Shown: piece by piece, positions 1 to 9,599 of the stretch | How the letters are laid out: every line of letters begins with the position of its first letter | How positions within the stretch are numbered: position 1 is the first letter of the stretch | NCBI GenBank assembly: GCA_946811695.1 | Contig: OX328131.1 | Coordinates: 12,681,141-12,745,140, forward strand | From: Gonocerus acuteangulatus | Taxonomy: Eukaryota; Arthropoda; Insecta; Hemiptera; Coreidae | Length of the DNA stretch: 64,000 bases | Reading direction: 5' to 3' | Notes under the pieces: model-generated | Seen by the model: the letters and a program-made list of their open reading frames with translations, nothing else | Database searches by the model: none | Told to the model about the DNA's origin: nothing | Position numbers and translations under genes: made by a program

Positions 1-156
1 TTTTTTTGCACGAATTTCGCCCCAAACGCCATCTTACAGTGGGCGGATTCTGCTGGTTAACAAACTTGACCTTTCAAATTAGACGACAGATTTTTGTACT
101 AAATTTCATAAAAATCGGACCATTGAGGAGGCCAGGAAAGCGCGAACAGACAAATA

Positions 157-216
<60 letters not shown>
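157..216. repeat. (TA)n microsatellite
   Basis: About 60 bp of almost pure TA. It forms the left flank of the palindromic insert at 244-360 and lies inside the R1 repeat. Confidence 0.95.
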
Positions 217-219
<3 letters not shown>

Positions 220-243
220 CTTGTGAAAGATGACCCAATATAT

Positions 244-358
244 ATTTTCCACTTTTTCTTGTTTGTTTTTCTGGCAGGGGGTCGATAAAGCAGTATGAGC
301 AACGAGTGTACTGCTTTATCGACCCCCTGCCAGAAAAACAAACAAGAAAAAGTGGAAA

Positions 359-360
<2 letters not shown>
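244..360. repeat. 52-bp perfect palindrome, likely fold-back element that lost its core
   Basis: Bases 244-295 and 309-360 are exact reverse complements (52 bp each) with a 13-nt loop. The arm sequence (TTTCCAC, then CTGGCAG, then GGGTCGATAAAGCAG) matches the arms of the larger element at 46556-46773, which carries a hammerhead-like motif between its arms. This copy has only the short loop, so the core was probably deleted. Both copies sit in (TA)n. Confidence 0.85.

Positions 361-418
<58 letters not shown>
361..418. repeat. (TA)n microsatellite
   Basis: About 58 bp of pure TA on the right side of the palindrome. Confidence 0.95.
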
Positions 419-419
<1 letters not shown>

Positions 420-654
420 AATTTGAACCACCATTATTTTCGTTCTCTAGGGGTTCTGAAACGTAAAATTTTCTAGTCGGAACTTCCGGATTGTTTCATG
501 AGGTCAACCTTATAAGCGGGGTTCCTCCCTATGAAGGGAGGGAGGAACCGTGCTAAAACATTCACGCCATGACTAAAAAAAGTCACAGTGGTAAAGTTGT
601 TATTTTTGATTAATTCAACTTTTATACAGATAAGGAAATAATTTTGTGTCATAT

Positions 655-1044
655 ATTATACAAGTTTTACCCCAGAGGTAAAGAATACATGTCCATTTTT
701 TATTAAATCAATTTAACACCATGTTCTTATTGTAGATTTTTCTATCCATTTAATGGTATAGGGCACTATGTTTTATTCCAATAAATAATGAAGATAAGAC
801 TGTGAAAAATAAAATCATGTCCGTTTTCATTAAAGGTAAAACACACCATGTGGACTTGTGATTTTGTTTTACTAAGCTTCCAATTACTTATCAATGCCAA
901 TAACAATGTAAAACATTTTATTTAAACTGTTTCTATAAGTAACAAAAAAACAAAACAAATTTTAATAGTTCAAAGCAATGGAAAATTTGCTCTCCTGAAC
1001 AAATACGAATATGTGACATGGTGTCCTTTACCTCCGGGGTACAG
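655..1044. mobile_element. TIR element (MITE-like), family M1, copy 1
   Basis: Clear similarity along its length to 8884-9268. The right end reads GTGTCCTTTACCTCCGGGGT and the left end contains the inverse, AGAGGTAAAG, though the left terminus is worn. There is no coding content. It lies inside or just 3' of TPP2 intron sequence. The superfamily is not decidable by eye. Confidence 0.75.
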
Positions 1045-1245
1045 TAGTACTAAGAAACTTTAAAAAAAATGTATTTAATTTTAATAAATATCACAACATC
1101 AACAAAACTAAGACAGTACTAACTTAATTATTTGTGTGTATTCTTAGTCCTAAGAGGTTAATATGAAGCAGTAACAAAACAAGCACATTGGCTCAGTCCT
1201 AACGCATTTATGACATCTAAAAAAAAAATTAATAAGAAAAGCTAC

Positions 1246-1374
1246 CTTCAATATTCTACCAGTAAGTCCTGTTATTTCACCATTTTTCGCCTGAACAACA
1301 GTCGATGTGTCAACGTCTCCAGAGCCGCTACAGTCGAAACGACCAATGATTTTTGTTTTGCCATCGGTTGTAAC
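1246..1374 (-). CDS. TPP2: Tripeptidyl-peptidase 2, exon 3 (as numbered here)
   Basis: Forty-three codons on the minus strand, starting after an AG acceptor (1376-1375) and ending at AAG|GT (donor 1245-1244), phase 0 on both sides. The translation begins VTTDGKTKIIGRFDCSGSGD and ends in ITGLTGRILK. This is the stretch that directly follows the catalytic-Asp segment in TPP2 proteins, and the RFDCSGSGDVD wording is closer to insect than to vertebrate forms. TPP2 is a cytosolic giant subtilisin-type peptidase that removes tripeptides from the N-termini of peptides released by the proteasome. No later exon is visible between 1 and 1245, so the gene must continue past the left edge. Family identity is high confidence; exon borders are inferred from splice signals. 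Confidence 0.9.
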
Positions 1375-1897
1375 CTTATAAAAATAAAGATTGTAATCTT
1401 AGTAACAACTTTGCTTGATAATATTAGTCATAATAATTACCAGGAAACTGAGAATAGCCCTCAAATAATAATTGTAATAAAATAAATAAAAAACTTACAA
1501 CTGCAAATAAAAATCAACATTTAATACTATGTTACCCGTGTTTTAGAATGTTTTCACTAATTAGGAATCATTTTAATACTTATTACATCATAGTAATGAA
1601 GTGTTATTATGTATTTAGTAAACGTGTGTAAATACGTGTTTATATTACTTAAATTTATGCTCAGAAACTGGTACTTATTTTTAGGTAAATTTTATTATTT
1701 CTCACTGTCTTATATCCGAACCCATGACTTTTGTAAATATAAAATATTTGTATAAATTTGTATCTGTGTCTATGTATGTATATGAATTTAATACTAATAT
1801 AGGACTAAATTCATTATATAAGGCAGAAACCTTGTATGCAATAAAATAAATAAAAAAAATCGCTTAATTTAAAAAACTTGTGAAAAATATTATATAC

Positions 1898-2071
1898 CTG
1901 TAATCCCTTGGCACCTGGGTCCACACCTGAATCAAAAATTCCAATAACGACACCTCTTCCATCATAAGTGGGGTTTTTATTAAGAAAAGATGTTACTCCA
2001 GTTTCTTTCTTTGGTAATAATGCCCAAACTGGAAAATCTGCTGTTGTATTCATTTCAGGATGTGGGGTATC
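1898..2071 (-). CDS. TPP2: Tripeptidyl-peptidase 2, exon 2 with catalytic Asp
   Basis: Fifty-eight codons on the minus strand, from a TTTAG acceptor (AG at 2073-2072) to CAG|GTATAT (donor 1897-1896), phase 0. It encodes WALLPKKETG, then YDGRGVVIGIFDSGVDPG. The DSG of the last motif is the aspartate of the subtilase catalytic triad, and LLPKKETG is a hallmark near the TPP2 N-terminus. An in-frame ATG lies at 2053-2051. If translation starts there the protein begins MNTTADFPVWALL, close to the usual TPP2 N-terminal length. If the exon at 2580-2621 is used, 20 residues are added. The intron to exon 3 is 523 bp (1375-1897). Confidence 0.92.
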
Positions 2072-2579
2072 CTAAACAAGTTCGTCGGTTACAGGTTAAA
2101 AAATAATAACTATTTACAATAATGTAATACAGGAGTGAAATTAAGGGGAACAAAAAATGTGGATATAAATCTAAGAGGGGAAAAATGTATCGATCAAGAT
2201 TTTAAGTTAGCCTCCTTAGAACAGTTGTCAGCGGAGTGAACTCAGCAAATTCGCAACTATCGATCGTATAAATATTTACTAAACAAAAAATAGTAAGTAA
2301 ATCATTAGTTTACTAAAAGTACAATTGCTCAATCGTTAGCAACAAATGACCAAGCGAACTGAGCGTAAAATAATGAAAAAACATAGCTTTTATACACGTA
2401 CCTTACACATTAAAGACTTATAACACACTCTAATGGTGAGATTGGAAACTACTTTACACCTAACTGTTATCAGTCGCTTTATTATGTGCATTTATCTAAT
2501 AAAATTATCCTTAATTACCTACTTGTATTCAAAACGTTATGAAACTAAAGTAAAAGAATTAAATCTGTGTTAAAATAAC

Positions 2580-2621
2580 CTCAGCAGGAATAGGAGAAGG
2601 TTTTACTCTCCAACGCCGCAT
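2580..2621 (-). CDS. TPP2: Possible first coding exon of TPP2
   Basis: On the minus strand an ATG at 2621 opens MRRWRVKPSPIPAE and ends at GAG|GTTATT (donor 2579-2578). It is in phase 0 with exon 2, which would read on as DTPHPEMNTT. An in-frame stop lies about 45 bases upstream of the ATG, and the exon is more GC-rich than the surrounding AT-rich DNA. The donor is weak, and I do not know this extension from other TPP2 proteins. Alternatively exon 2 carries the start and this is a chance open stretch or a 5' UTR exon. Confidence 0.4.
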
Positions 2622-3740
2622 ATCTTCCTTTGGAATCACTTGAAACTTATGAAATTGTATATTTTATTTGTGTCTAAAACTTATTAATAGGTATCTCAAA
2701 ATTATGTCTACAATCTTTAATTTTGTTTAGAGTAATCAATGCTTATTTCCATTAATTTTGGTATTTTATTAAAACAAAATTATTTAATTTATTAATTGAA
2801 TTACTAATCAAAACATCTAAGTTAGATGTCCAGACTAATGAACATGTTAACATTTCCTAAAAAAAATTGTTTTGAATAAATTATGTTAGTTTTATAGGAA
2901 TAATAAATAATTTTGTACACAATTAGATTGATAAATTATTGCAATTAAATTATATTACATAATCCTTTTTCTTCAAAATTAAAAGAATATGTGTAGATTA
3001 AAACAATAGCAATAATAATGTTTTTATTCTGCAGATATTAAACATTTTTAATTTCTAAGTTCTAATGGATTACCAAAGTAATATATAAATACCTGAAAAA
3101 TATAAATAAACAGCAAATTCTAAGTATGTATTTGAAAAACAAAAACAAAACAAAAAACTGGAAGCAAGGTTATCCTTGAGAAAATAATTAATCCTGCAAA
3201 TTGAATCAAGTATTGTAATATAAACTAATGGCACTTGTAGTTTCTTCAATCAATTCATTGCTTCTAAATTTGACTTTTTGGATTAATATTATCGTTGTTT
3301 ATTTATTTAAAGAAATATTCAAGGAGTTAAATAAAAAAATACAACGTTATATTTTATAATGTATTTAAAACAATTAAGAGTTCTGGAAATACAAATATGT
3401 AATTGTTTCTTCTAGAATGTAAGTAACATTTATATCGGGGGCTCATTGCCATAGATGCGAAGCACTTATTATAAAATAAATAAAAATTGATATACCATAG
3501 GAAAGAGATATATCTTTGCATTAATTTATTTTGAATGAAAATGTAATAACATTTACATTCAATATTTTAACTGGTCAAATGTATTTTTTTTTTTTTTTTG
3601 TTTTTCTTTGTAATGATATTATGCAGAACTATTTACAATGATGGTTATACATATAAAATATTTAAATGAACGTTGAATTATTTAAAAATAATACATAGAT
3701 TATGTTAAAAAATTTATTTGGTTAATAAGGCAATATGTAA
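2622..3740. other. AT-rich non-coding stretch upstream of TPP2
   Basis: Very AT-rich with many short A and T runs. I see no exon, TIR pair or recognisable promoter motif. It would contain the TPP2 promoter if the exon at 2580-2621 is the first one, but nothing marks it. Confidence 0.5.
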
Positions 3741-3747
3741 AAACAAT

Positions 3748-3754
<7 letters not shown>

Positions 3755-3780
<26 letters not shown>

Positions 3781-3897
3781 TTTTTTTATGGCGTATTTAC
3801 AACATGGCCATTAGCGCCGGGCTATCTACAGGTTGCCACCCTTTTATAATGCCAACAGCTCGTGGTTGGTCACCCATTCAGGTACTGACCACGCCCG
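3755..3897 (-). mobile_element. 5S-rRNA-derived SINE, 5'-truncated
   Basis: Read on the minus strand it contains GGCGTGGTCAGTACCTGAA and GGGTGACC, the box C region of a 5S rRNA gene. Next come GGTGGCAACCTGTAGATAGC, GGCGCTAATGGCC, TACGCCAT and a poly(A) tail (T-run 3761-3787 on plus). AATAAAATAT at 3745-3754 and 3898-3907 is a 10-bp target duplication. The 5' part of the 5S head, including box A, is missing. Confidence 0.85.
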
Positions 3898-3916
3898 AAT
3901 AAAATATTTATAAGAT

Positions 3917-3969
3917 ATTTAGAGAGAAATATTTCTCTCTCTTTCTCTCTCTCCCTCTCTCTCTATCTA

Positions 3970-4055
<86 letters not shown>

Positions 4056-4062
4056 TATATAT
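3917..4062. repeat. (TC)n/(TATC)n/(TA)n compound microsatellite
   Basis: TCTCTCT runs pass into TATC and then about 95 bp of TA with minor interruptions. It abuts the 5' side of the SINE at 3755-3897. Confidence 0.95.
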
Positions 4063-4144
4063 AGTGGTTGAGGTTCTATTAATATAATATATAACAAAAA
4101 ATGAAGAGAAAAGGTTGAAAATCTTTAGCGTAGTTCTCTCTCTT

Positions 4145-4215
4145 CTGATCACTCTGATGAAGGTTTGAATTTTGACTCTGATGAAGGCTAAAATGTTGAC
4201 AAGTATAACACATTG
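4145..4215 (+). other. Hammerhead-like / PLE-terminus relic
   Basis: CTCTGATGAAGG occurs twice 29 bases apart, followed by GCTAAAATGTTGACA. This resembles the decayed end at 54655-54700 (TTGATGAAGGC and later CGAAACATTTG). Such ends are known from Penelope-like elements. Stem II is not convincing here, so this is only a relic call. Confidence 0.35.
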
Positions 4216-4501
4216 TTATTTTAAAAATGTAGTTTATCTACACAATCTGAACGGTCAACAATCTCCTCTCAGTAAAATATTAAAAAAAAAAAAAGAAAGT
4301 AAAATAAAAATCAAAAGCTGATGATCTGGTCATGATTTTATGAGAAATGCAAGTTGGTACTTCCCTCACAAAACCTTTTTCTTATTATCTCTAAGCTCTT
4401 TCAACAGCTCAAGTAACCATCTTTAGTGCACTGACAGAATAAAAAGATTCAACATGTAAGTTGAAGGTGAGGGTGGCTTAGGGTCAATGGATTCTTGAAG
4501 T

Positions 4502-4677
4502 AAATATCAGGAGCTGCTCTCCAAAATTGTTTAAAACATTAAGTTAAACTTGGGATGATTCGAACCTGTTTAGGTTCATCATCAGGTATCTTAAAATAAA
4601 TTGATTCATTTTAAAATAGACCTTAACATGACTAAATGTTTTAAACAATTTTGGGAAGCAACTCCTGCTAGGTATTT
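4502..4677. mobile_element. Small fold-back element with hammerhead-like core
   Basis: Inverted arms of about 47-52 bp (4502-4548 and 4626-4677) share CCAAAATTGTTTAAAACATT in opposite orientation. They flank a hammerhead-like motif on the minus strand (4558-4585). This is the same layout as at 46556-46773 (arm, hammerhead, arm), although the arm sequences differ. There is no coding capacity. It is probably a non-autonomous relative of a Penelope-like element. Confidence 0.7.
4558..4585 (-). ncRNA. Hammerhead-ribozyme-like motif
   Basis: Minus strand: CTGATGA, one extra T, stem II GAACCT/AGGTTC closed by an AAAC loop, then GAAT where GAAA is expected. The CTGANGA core and stem II are intact. 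The last core A is replaced, so activity is doubtful. Hammerheads of this minimal form are known in Penelope-like retroelements. Confidence 0.55.
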
Positions 4678-4841
4678 CAGGACTCAATATTTTTGTAACA
4701 CATGGGAATAGTGCATACTTTACATTACACATTATTGTATAAACTGTTGAATATTCCGCATAGAAATACACATAGATGAGGCCAGCAGCCCTTTCAAGTT
4801 AATTATTATTAAATTTTAACGTCAATTTATTATTAACTACA

Positions 4842-5025
4842 AATTTTAGGACGGGTTTTCCATAGGTTACCACCCTTTTCTAGCCAGGATAAGGCTGATG
4901 CCTTTTCTTTTTTCTAAAGAAGTCACCACCCCTAGTGGGAATCGAACCCACGATATGACCCACGACCCTTCGGCACGGAGTGTTAAGTTTTCACGCCTTA
5001 ATGCTCACGGCCACCTGGCCTCCCC
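4842..5025 (-). mobile_element. tRNA-derived SINE, family A
   Basis: Minus strand: a tRNA-like head with a GGTGGCCGTGAGC box A-like segment and a GGGTTCGATTCCCAC box B, with a long variable region as in Leu/Ser tRNAs. A body follows with CTGGCTAGAAAAGGGTGGTA and the 3' tail CCCGTCCTAAAATT. Other copies are at 21501, 21886, 32442, 45827 and 54821. The head is not a functional tRNA gene because the anticodon arm does not fold cleanly. Confidence 0.85.
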
Positions 5026-5029
5026 CTTT

Positions 5030-6770
5030 TAAATATATGGACTGATGTGTATCAACCTGACATGCTCAATCATGTATCCGTTGAAGCCATTACTCGTATT
5101 CCCTTTAGTCAGTTCTCAGCTGTGATGTCCAACTCATTTATTTTATGTTCAATTCGTATACTTTTTTTTTTGTCTATTTCCTGATTGAAACAAAAATCTT
5201 GTTGAAAAAAAAATTGTTATATAAATTTTATTTGGTAGAAAAATGTGTTGTATAGTTATTTATAATTAAATAAGACTTGTAAATACATTTTGTATGTATT
5301 TGTGTGTTTATGTTCAACAAAACTATTTATAGTATTATTATGCTGTCTTTGTACTGAAAGTGGCAGTTAGCAGAATAGAACAGTTTTTTGAGGAAAATAA
5401 CACTTTTAATTTCTCTTAAAATAAAAATTGTTCCACTTCGTCAGGAATTAATTGAAACTTACATGGCCCATGAAAATTCAAAGAAATATTTTTCAGATAG
5501 TAACATATAAAAGTATGAGTCGTACAGTTGACACTCTAAGTAAGTTTTTTGCGAAAATGATATGCCATTTTTAGTATCTATACATGAAGATCTACAAGGA
5601 AAACATCCGAGCTGCCAATCTTTGAACATTTGAATTGAAATAAGTCATTGAGAATAAAATGAAAAATTTTTCCCTTGGGTGATTAAGTCCACTTGTATTA
5701 TTATTAGGATTATTGGTGTTGGATCTATTGAAGAAAAAAAGGTGGGTCTTATAATCATTAGACATAATAAACCAGTGTTTTGTCAAATGAAACTGAATCC
5801 AGGAATGTAAATTTCAACTATTGATTCGAAATTCTTAATGTCCACAGTTACTTACCGAATGATGCTGACTTTGGTTTTATATTAGAAAAAAAAAAATGAT
5901 ATGATTCTAAATATATATTCTTCTAAAGAATGGTACATTATTAAGGATCCCAAAAATTGTGTTTGGACAGAAATGAGTCATAATGATTTTTTAAGAACTG
6001 ATATGCTTGAAGCCGAGATTGTCAATCGAAAATTTAACATAATTAAGTTAATTGATTAAAAATACAGTGGATCAGAGACATTGAAACTTTGCATTATTCA
6101 ATTGAAGACAACATTCAAGTGATTTTTTTTTGCATCTAGTATTTATAAAATGGAACATGTCGAAAATAAATTTCCACATTGCAGGGTTACTGTAATGTGG
6201 CAAAAAAAAAAAAAAAAAAAAAAAAAATTATTCTGAATTATGATATTTCAAGAAAAGGAACACTGACAGGCCAAAATATTTTTGGAGTGTCAAATGGAAA
6301 AGGAATCTGATTTGTTGCAACTTTTGCTGTTTATCCCTCCAATTTACCACTATCACTAAAGAAGTGTCGATCTAACATTTAAATGAATCCTGAGATAAAA
6401 AAAATATTGTTTATGATTGAAAATATTTAAAAACATTTTTTTTTCAAAATTTAAGTGCAACTAATTTTTTATTTGAAAACTAGACTTTCATTTTTTAATT
6501 TAACCTGTATAGTACCATTTTGTAATCTGAATAAATTTACTGTTTATGAAAACTGTGTTTAGATCATTCATTTCTTTCCTTTATATCTGATCATTTTCTT
6601 AAAAACGAATTGAACCAATGGACTTGACCAGAGTGTCGCCAAAATTTTTTACATTGTTCAGTTGACGGTCTGTCCAATGTTCTTTGTTAAAAAAATTCCT
6701 AGCTTGTGTTGAGAACGCACAATTAAAACATTAATACTGAAGAAATAAAATAAATAAATAAGAAACCGTT
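5030..6770. other. AT-rich stretch with one coding-like fragment
   Basis: Mostly AT-rich with poly-A/T runs (for example 6200-6226). One short plus-strand frame, about 5910-6058, reads like protein (it includes EWYIIKDP, then NCVWTEMSHNDFLRTDMLEA) and ends at a TAA near 6056. I do not recognise it. It may be a decayed transposase or exon. Confidence 0.3.
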
Positions 6771-6777
6771 TTTTGCA

Positions 6778-7383
6778 TCAATAGTTAAACTGGCTTACCA
6801 AAAATTGTCTGTATTTTAATGTATTACTTAAATATTTATACAATTTGTCCCAGGTACTTCCGTCTAGAATCTTCTTTACTTCTTCCGGGGAGAGTAGATC
6901 CTTGCTGTAATGTGTTCTCCTGAATTCTTTCATTACCGGACCACTCACGAGAAAATGCAGAGTGTCTTCCTCCTCCTTGAGATTGCACGAGGAGCAGTGT
7001 GCACACCCCTCTGTTCGCCATGGCCTACTGTTAAGATGCAGTATCTCTGGCCTAGCCTTCATGATTAGGCGGACTGCATAGAGACACCTGCCATCTGTAA
7101 CATAGGAAGGGGCTACATTGGTGTGATCTAGCGATCTGTAAAGCAGATGATACTGAGAAGACTGACAAGATTCAGTCCATCGTCTCTGCTCCTGATTTGC
7201 GAGTGTCAGCAATAACCTGGGACTTGCTTCCTTCATCAATACAGGGCCACTGCTCGTCCAGCTATCCATGTTCTCTACAACTCTGGCGAATAACTGCTCC
7301 CATTCTTTGTATAACCAGGCCTTCTTCTCTATCATCTCAAGGAACAGTCTACCAGGCAGCCTACGTCTGGGCAATGTTACCAA
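6778..7383 (-). pseudogene. LINE ORF2 C-terminal fragment
   Basis: A 201-residue open frame. Its C-terminal third holds a zinc-knuckle-like segment (CAHCSSCNLKEEEDTLHF) followed by a stretch ending in LKYRQFLVSQFNY. The spacing Cys-x2-Cys-x2-Cys, then His, and the closing YR-x(4)-FN pattern are typical of the region after the reverse transcriptase in several animal LINE clades. There is no reverse transcriptase or endonuclease domain, so the element is heavily 5'-truncated. The 3' flank on the minus strand is A/T-rich with ATAAATAAAT-like repeats, as expected for a LINE tail. The clade is uncertain. Confidence 0.6.
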
Positions 7384-7791
7384 CCCCTGAATATATATTT
7401 AAGATGTAGTTTTAAGGTGTGCAAAAAAATAGACTTTCTACCATTTGCCAGATATATGGCATAGCTCGGGAATATGTGTTGTTAATTTTAACAAAATGTG
7501 TTAAGTAAGTTTAAGATACATTGTATACCAGAAAAAAAAAATAGTTTTGAAAATGGACCTAAAACAATTTAAAAAGTACAAAAATTGTATCCTGCAAAAA
7601 AGTTGATTTCTCAAGTTCTTAGATTAATTTAATTATGATTATTTTGGAATATATATCCTTGTCTACACTCAGCTTCATACAGTTATTTTATGTTTAAAAT
7701 ATAATTAATTAGTTATTAAATAAACATATATGAACATACATTAGTAAACATTTTCTATTGTTATTCATTTTACTAAACGTAATAACTACTC

Positions 7792-8010
7792 CAGTGATGA
7801 AATAATGGTCAAAAATTCCCACAGGTGTTTTATTGGCAAAACGTTTTCAGGGACTAAGCCCCATTTAAAATGCCCTGTGACAATACAATAATTAAAACAA
7901 GTTCAATTTAAAACAGATTAAAATAACAATACAATTATAACAAAAATAATAACAATCGTAAAACCTGAGACTACATTTTAATTTAATATAAAACACCATT
8001 TATTTAAAAG
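7792..8010 (-). repeat. PLE terminal repeat, left copy (3' end of element)
   Basis: The minus strand reads GGGCTTAGTCCC, then TGAAAACG, then CACCTGTGGGAA. GGG-CTTAGT-CCC followed by GAAA resembles stem II and the GAAA side of a hammerhead, but the CTGANGA strand is lost. It is the inverse of 8640-8815. Confidence 0.8.
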
Positions 8011-8135
8011 TCATGTCAATAAAAGGTTAAAACACACAGTCAAACAATAAATACTTTCGTTCTATCACATAAACACACATACAGGAATAAATAAGTCTAA
8101 AACGATACAAAGATATGAAAAAAACAGAGAGAAAG

Positions 8136-8625
8136 CTAAGTACCCACCATGCATTGGCTCTTATTCAGCCGAGCCTTGCTCCTAGACTGGCTTTGGAAAG
8201 CAGCGAGGGACTGTAGGGCTGCTGTTGAAACATGCTTCAACGTACCGCCGTCTCCTTTGGCATTAACATTCTTCTCCGAGACAGCGTCAATTTTAATCCA
8301 AACCTTTTCTGCCATGTCCATCTTTCTTCCCTTCCTCAAGGTCTCCAGTACTTCACAGTCGAGGAAATCTGTGTCATGGTTTTCTTTAAGTACATATGTC
8401 CTCATCTCCGAATCCTTTCCGGTCAAATGCTCTTTAATCCGTACTTTTAATTTTCTTCCACTTTGACCAACATACGAAGACCCACAGGAAGTACATGACA
8501 CTCGGTAGACTCCCAACTTGTCCAGTGGCTGGATGACATCCTTCGTTTTTGGTAGCCGGTTTTTCAACGTTCCCCTGTTGAGTAAAACTCCAACTTTATT
8601 TAACCATTTAAATAAATGGACAAAA
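8136..8625 (-). pseudogene. Penelope-like element GIY-YIG endonuclease domain
   Basis: The open frame 8136-8567 encodes GVYRVSCTSCGSSYVGQSGR, then LKVRIKEHL. This is the GIY-YIG nuclease motif with the Cys-x2-Cys linker seen in PLE proteins. The same frame continues upstream to about 8625 with VHLFKWLNKVGVLLNRGTLK, matching the usual segment just before GIY-YIG. After the domain come a helical region (LETLRKGRKMDMAEKVWI) and a non-conserved tail. The reverse transcriptase is absent. PLE nucleases nick target DNA for retrotransposition; this copy cannot do so alone. Confidence 0.85.
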
Positions 8626-8639
8626 TGGTGTTTTATATT

Positions 8640-8863
8640 ATTTTAAAATATAGTCTCAGGTTTTACGATTGTTATTATTTTTGTTATAATTGTATTGTTA
8701 TTTTAATCTGTTTTAAATTGAACTTGTTTTAATTATTATATTGTGTCACAGGGCATTGAAAATGGGGCTTAGCCGCTGAAAATGTTTTGCCAATAAAACA
8801 CCTGTGGGAATTTTCAACCATTATTGGAACATCAATTTCCACCATCCAGCAATCTCCAACAAT
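8640..8863 (+). repeat. PLE terminal repeat, right copy
   Basis: Inverse of the left copy. It carries GGGGCTTAGCCGCTGAAAAT and CACCTGTGGGAATTTT on the plus strand, plus about 45 bp beyond the repeat up to the target duplication at 8864. Confidence 0.8.
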
Positions 8864-8883
8864 GTAATAACTACTCTCTATAT

Positions 8884-9268
8884 CTGTACCCTGGAGGTAA
8901 AGGACACCAAGTCCATTTTGTTATTAAATTGACTTAACAACATGTTCTTAATGTGGATTTTTTGAACCATATAATGGTATAGGACACTATATCCTATTCC
9001 CATAAATAAAAAAGATAAGACAGTGAAAAATAAAATCATGTCTGTTTTCATGAGAGGTAAAAGACACCTTGTGGAGGACCTGGTTTTGTTTGACTATGAC
9101 CAATACATCCAATTACCTATCAATGCCAATAACAATGTGAAAAAGTTTCTTTAAACTGTTTCTATAAGTAACAAAGAAACAAATTTTAATAGTTCAAAGT
9201 TATGGAAAATTGGCTCTCCTGAACAATTAGGAAACTGTGACATGGTGTCCTTTACCTCCGGGGCACAG
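8884..9268. mobile_element. TIR element (MITE-like), family M1, copy 2
   Basis: The left end CTGTACCCTGGAGGTAAAGG and right end CCTTTACCTCCGGGGCACAG are inverted repeats. The element is 385 bp and non-coding. Flanks are ATAT on both sides, so the target duplication is TA-rich and ambiguous. It inserted 7 bp from the PLE target duplication. Confidence 0.85.
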
Positions 9269-9599
9269 ATATATAAATTTAGTTTTTTAATTATAGTAAT
9301 AATAGAATTAAGTGACATTTATGAGTAATTATTGAAGAGAACTCTATTGTATTAACATTTTGGGGGGGGAGTAATCTTTAAGAAAATATAATTAACAATT
9401 GTCTTGATAAAATTGTTTATTAGATCCTTTTCCTCAGAAAGCCTGAGTTGAGTATCGATATCGAAATTAGAACTAAAAACTATAATTTTATTTAAGTGAT
9501 TATATAACAAAAATGTAAAATAATTTACAAAAATGGCGTAGTAGCTTGTCTGAATGTTGAACAATTTTAATAGACCAATTTATGTGAATTGAGTTCATT

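Larger units (their letters stand above)
1..560 (+). repeat. Microsatellite-bearing repeat, family R1, copy 1
   Basis: Same family as the copies at 37750 and 53560-54308. Shared parts in order are a block with GAATTTCGCCCCAAAC near base 14, a block with ATTTCATAAAAATCGG near base 102, a (TA)n tract, then CTAGTCGG and a GC-rich hairpin (TTCCTCCC/GGGAGGAA, about 525-550) ending in CTAAAAC at about 559. The copy runs off the left edge of the window, so its true start is unknown. The (TA)n tract is split by a separate palindromic insert at 244-360. Confidence 0.75.
7792..8863 (-). mobile_element. Truncated Penelope-like element with inverted terminal repeats
   Basis: GTAATAACTACTC at 7779-7791 and 8864-8876 is a 13-bp target duplication bounding the element. 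Inside, about 200 bp at each end (from 7803 and up to about 8815) are inverted copies of each other, sharing CACCTGTGGGAATTTT and CAATAAAACACC. Between them on the minus strand lies only the GIY-YIG part of the PLE protein. PLEs are known to carry pseudo-LTRs in direct or inverted orientation, so this fits a 5'-truncated insertion. Confidence 0.88.

Noticed and set aside
99..434. Open frames made of alternating Ile-Tyr residues (also at 3967, 37825, 48701, 48775, 54079)
   Set aside because: They are translations of (TA)n microsatellites and do not represent proteins.
544..560. Helitron 3' end (hairpin followed by CTAA)
   Set aside because: Three copies share sequence beyond CTAA (CTAAAAC), so the terminus is not at CTRR, and no 5' TC end or Rep/helicase relic was found.
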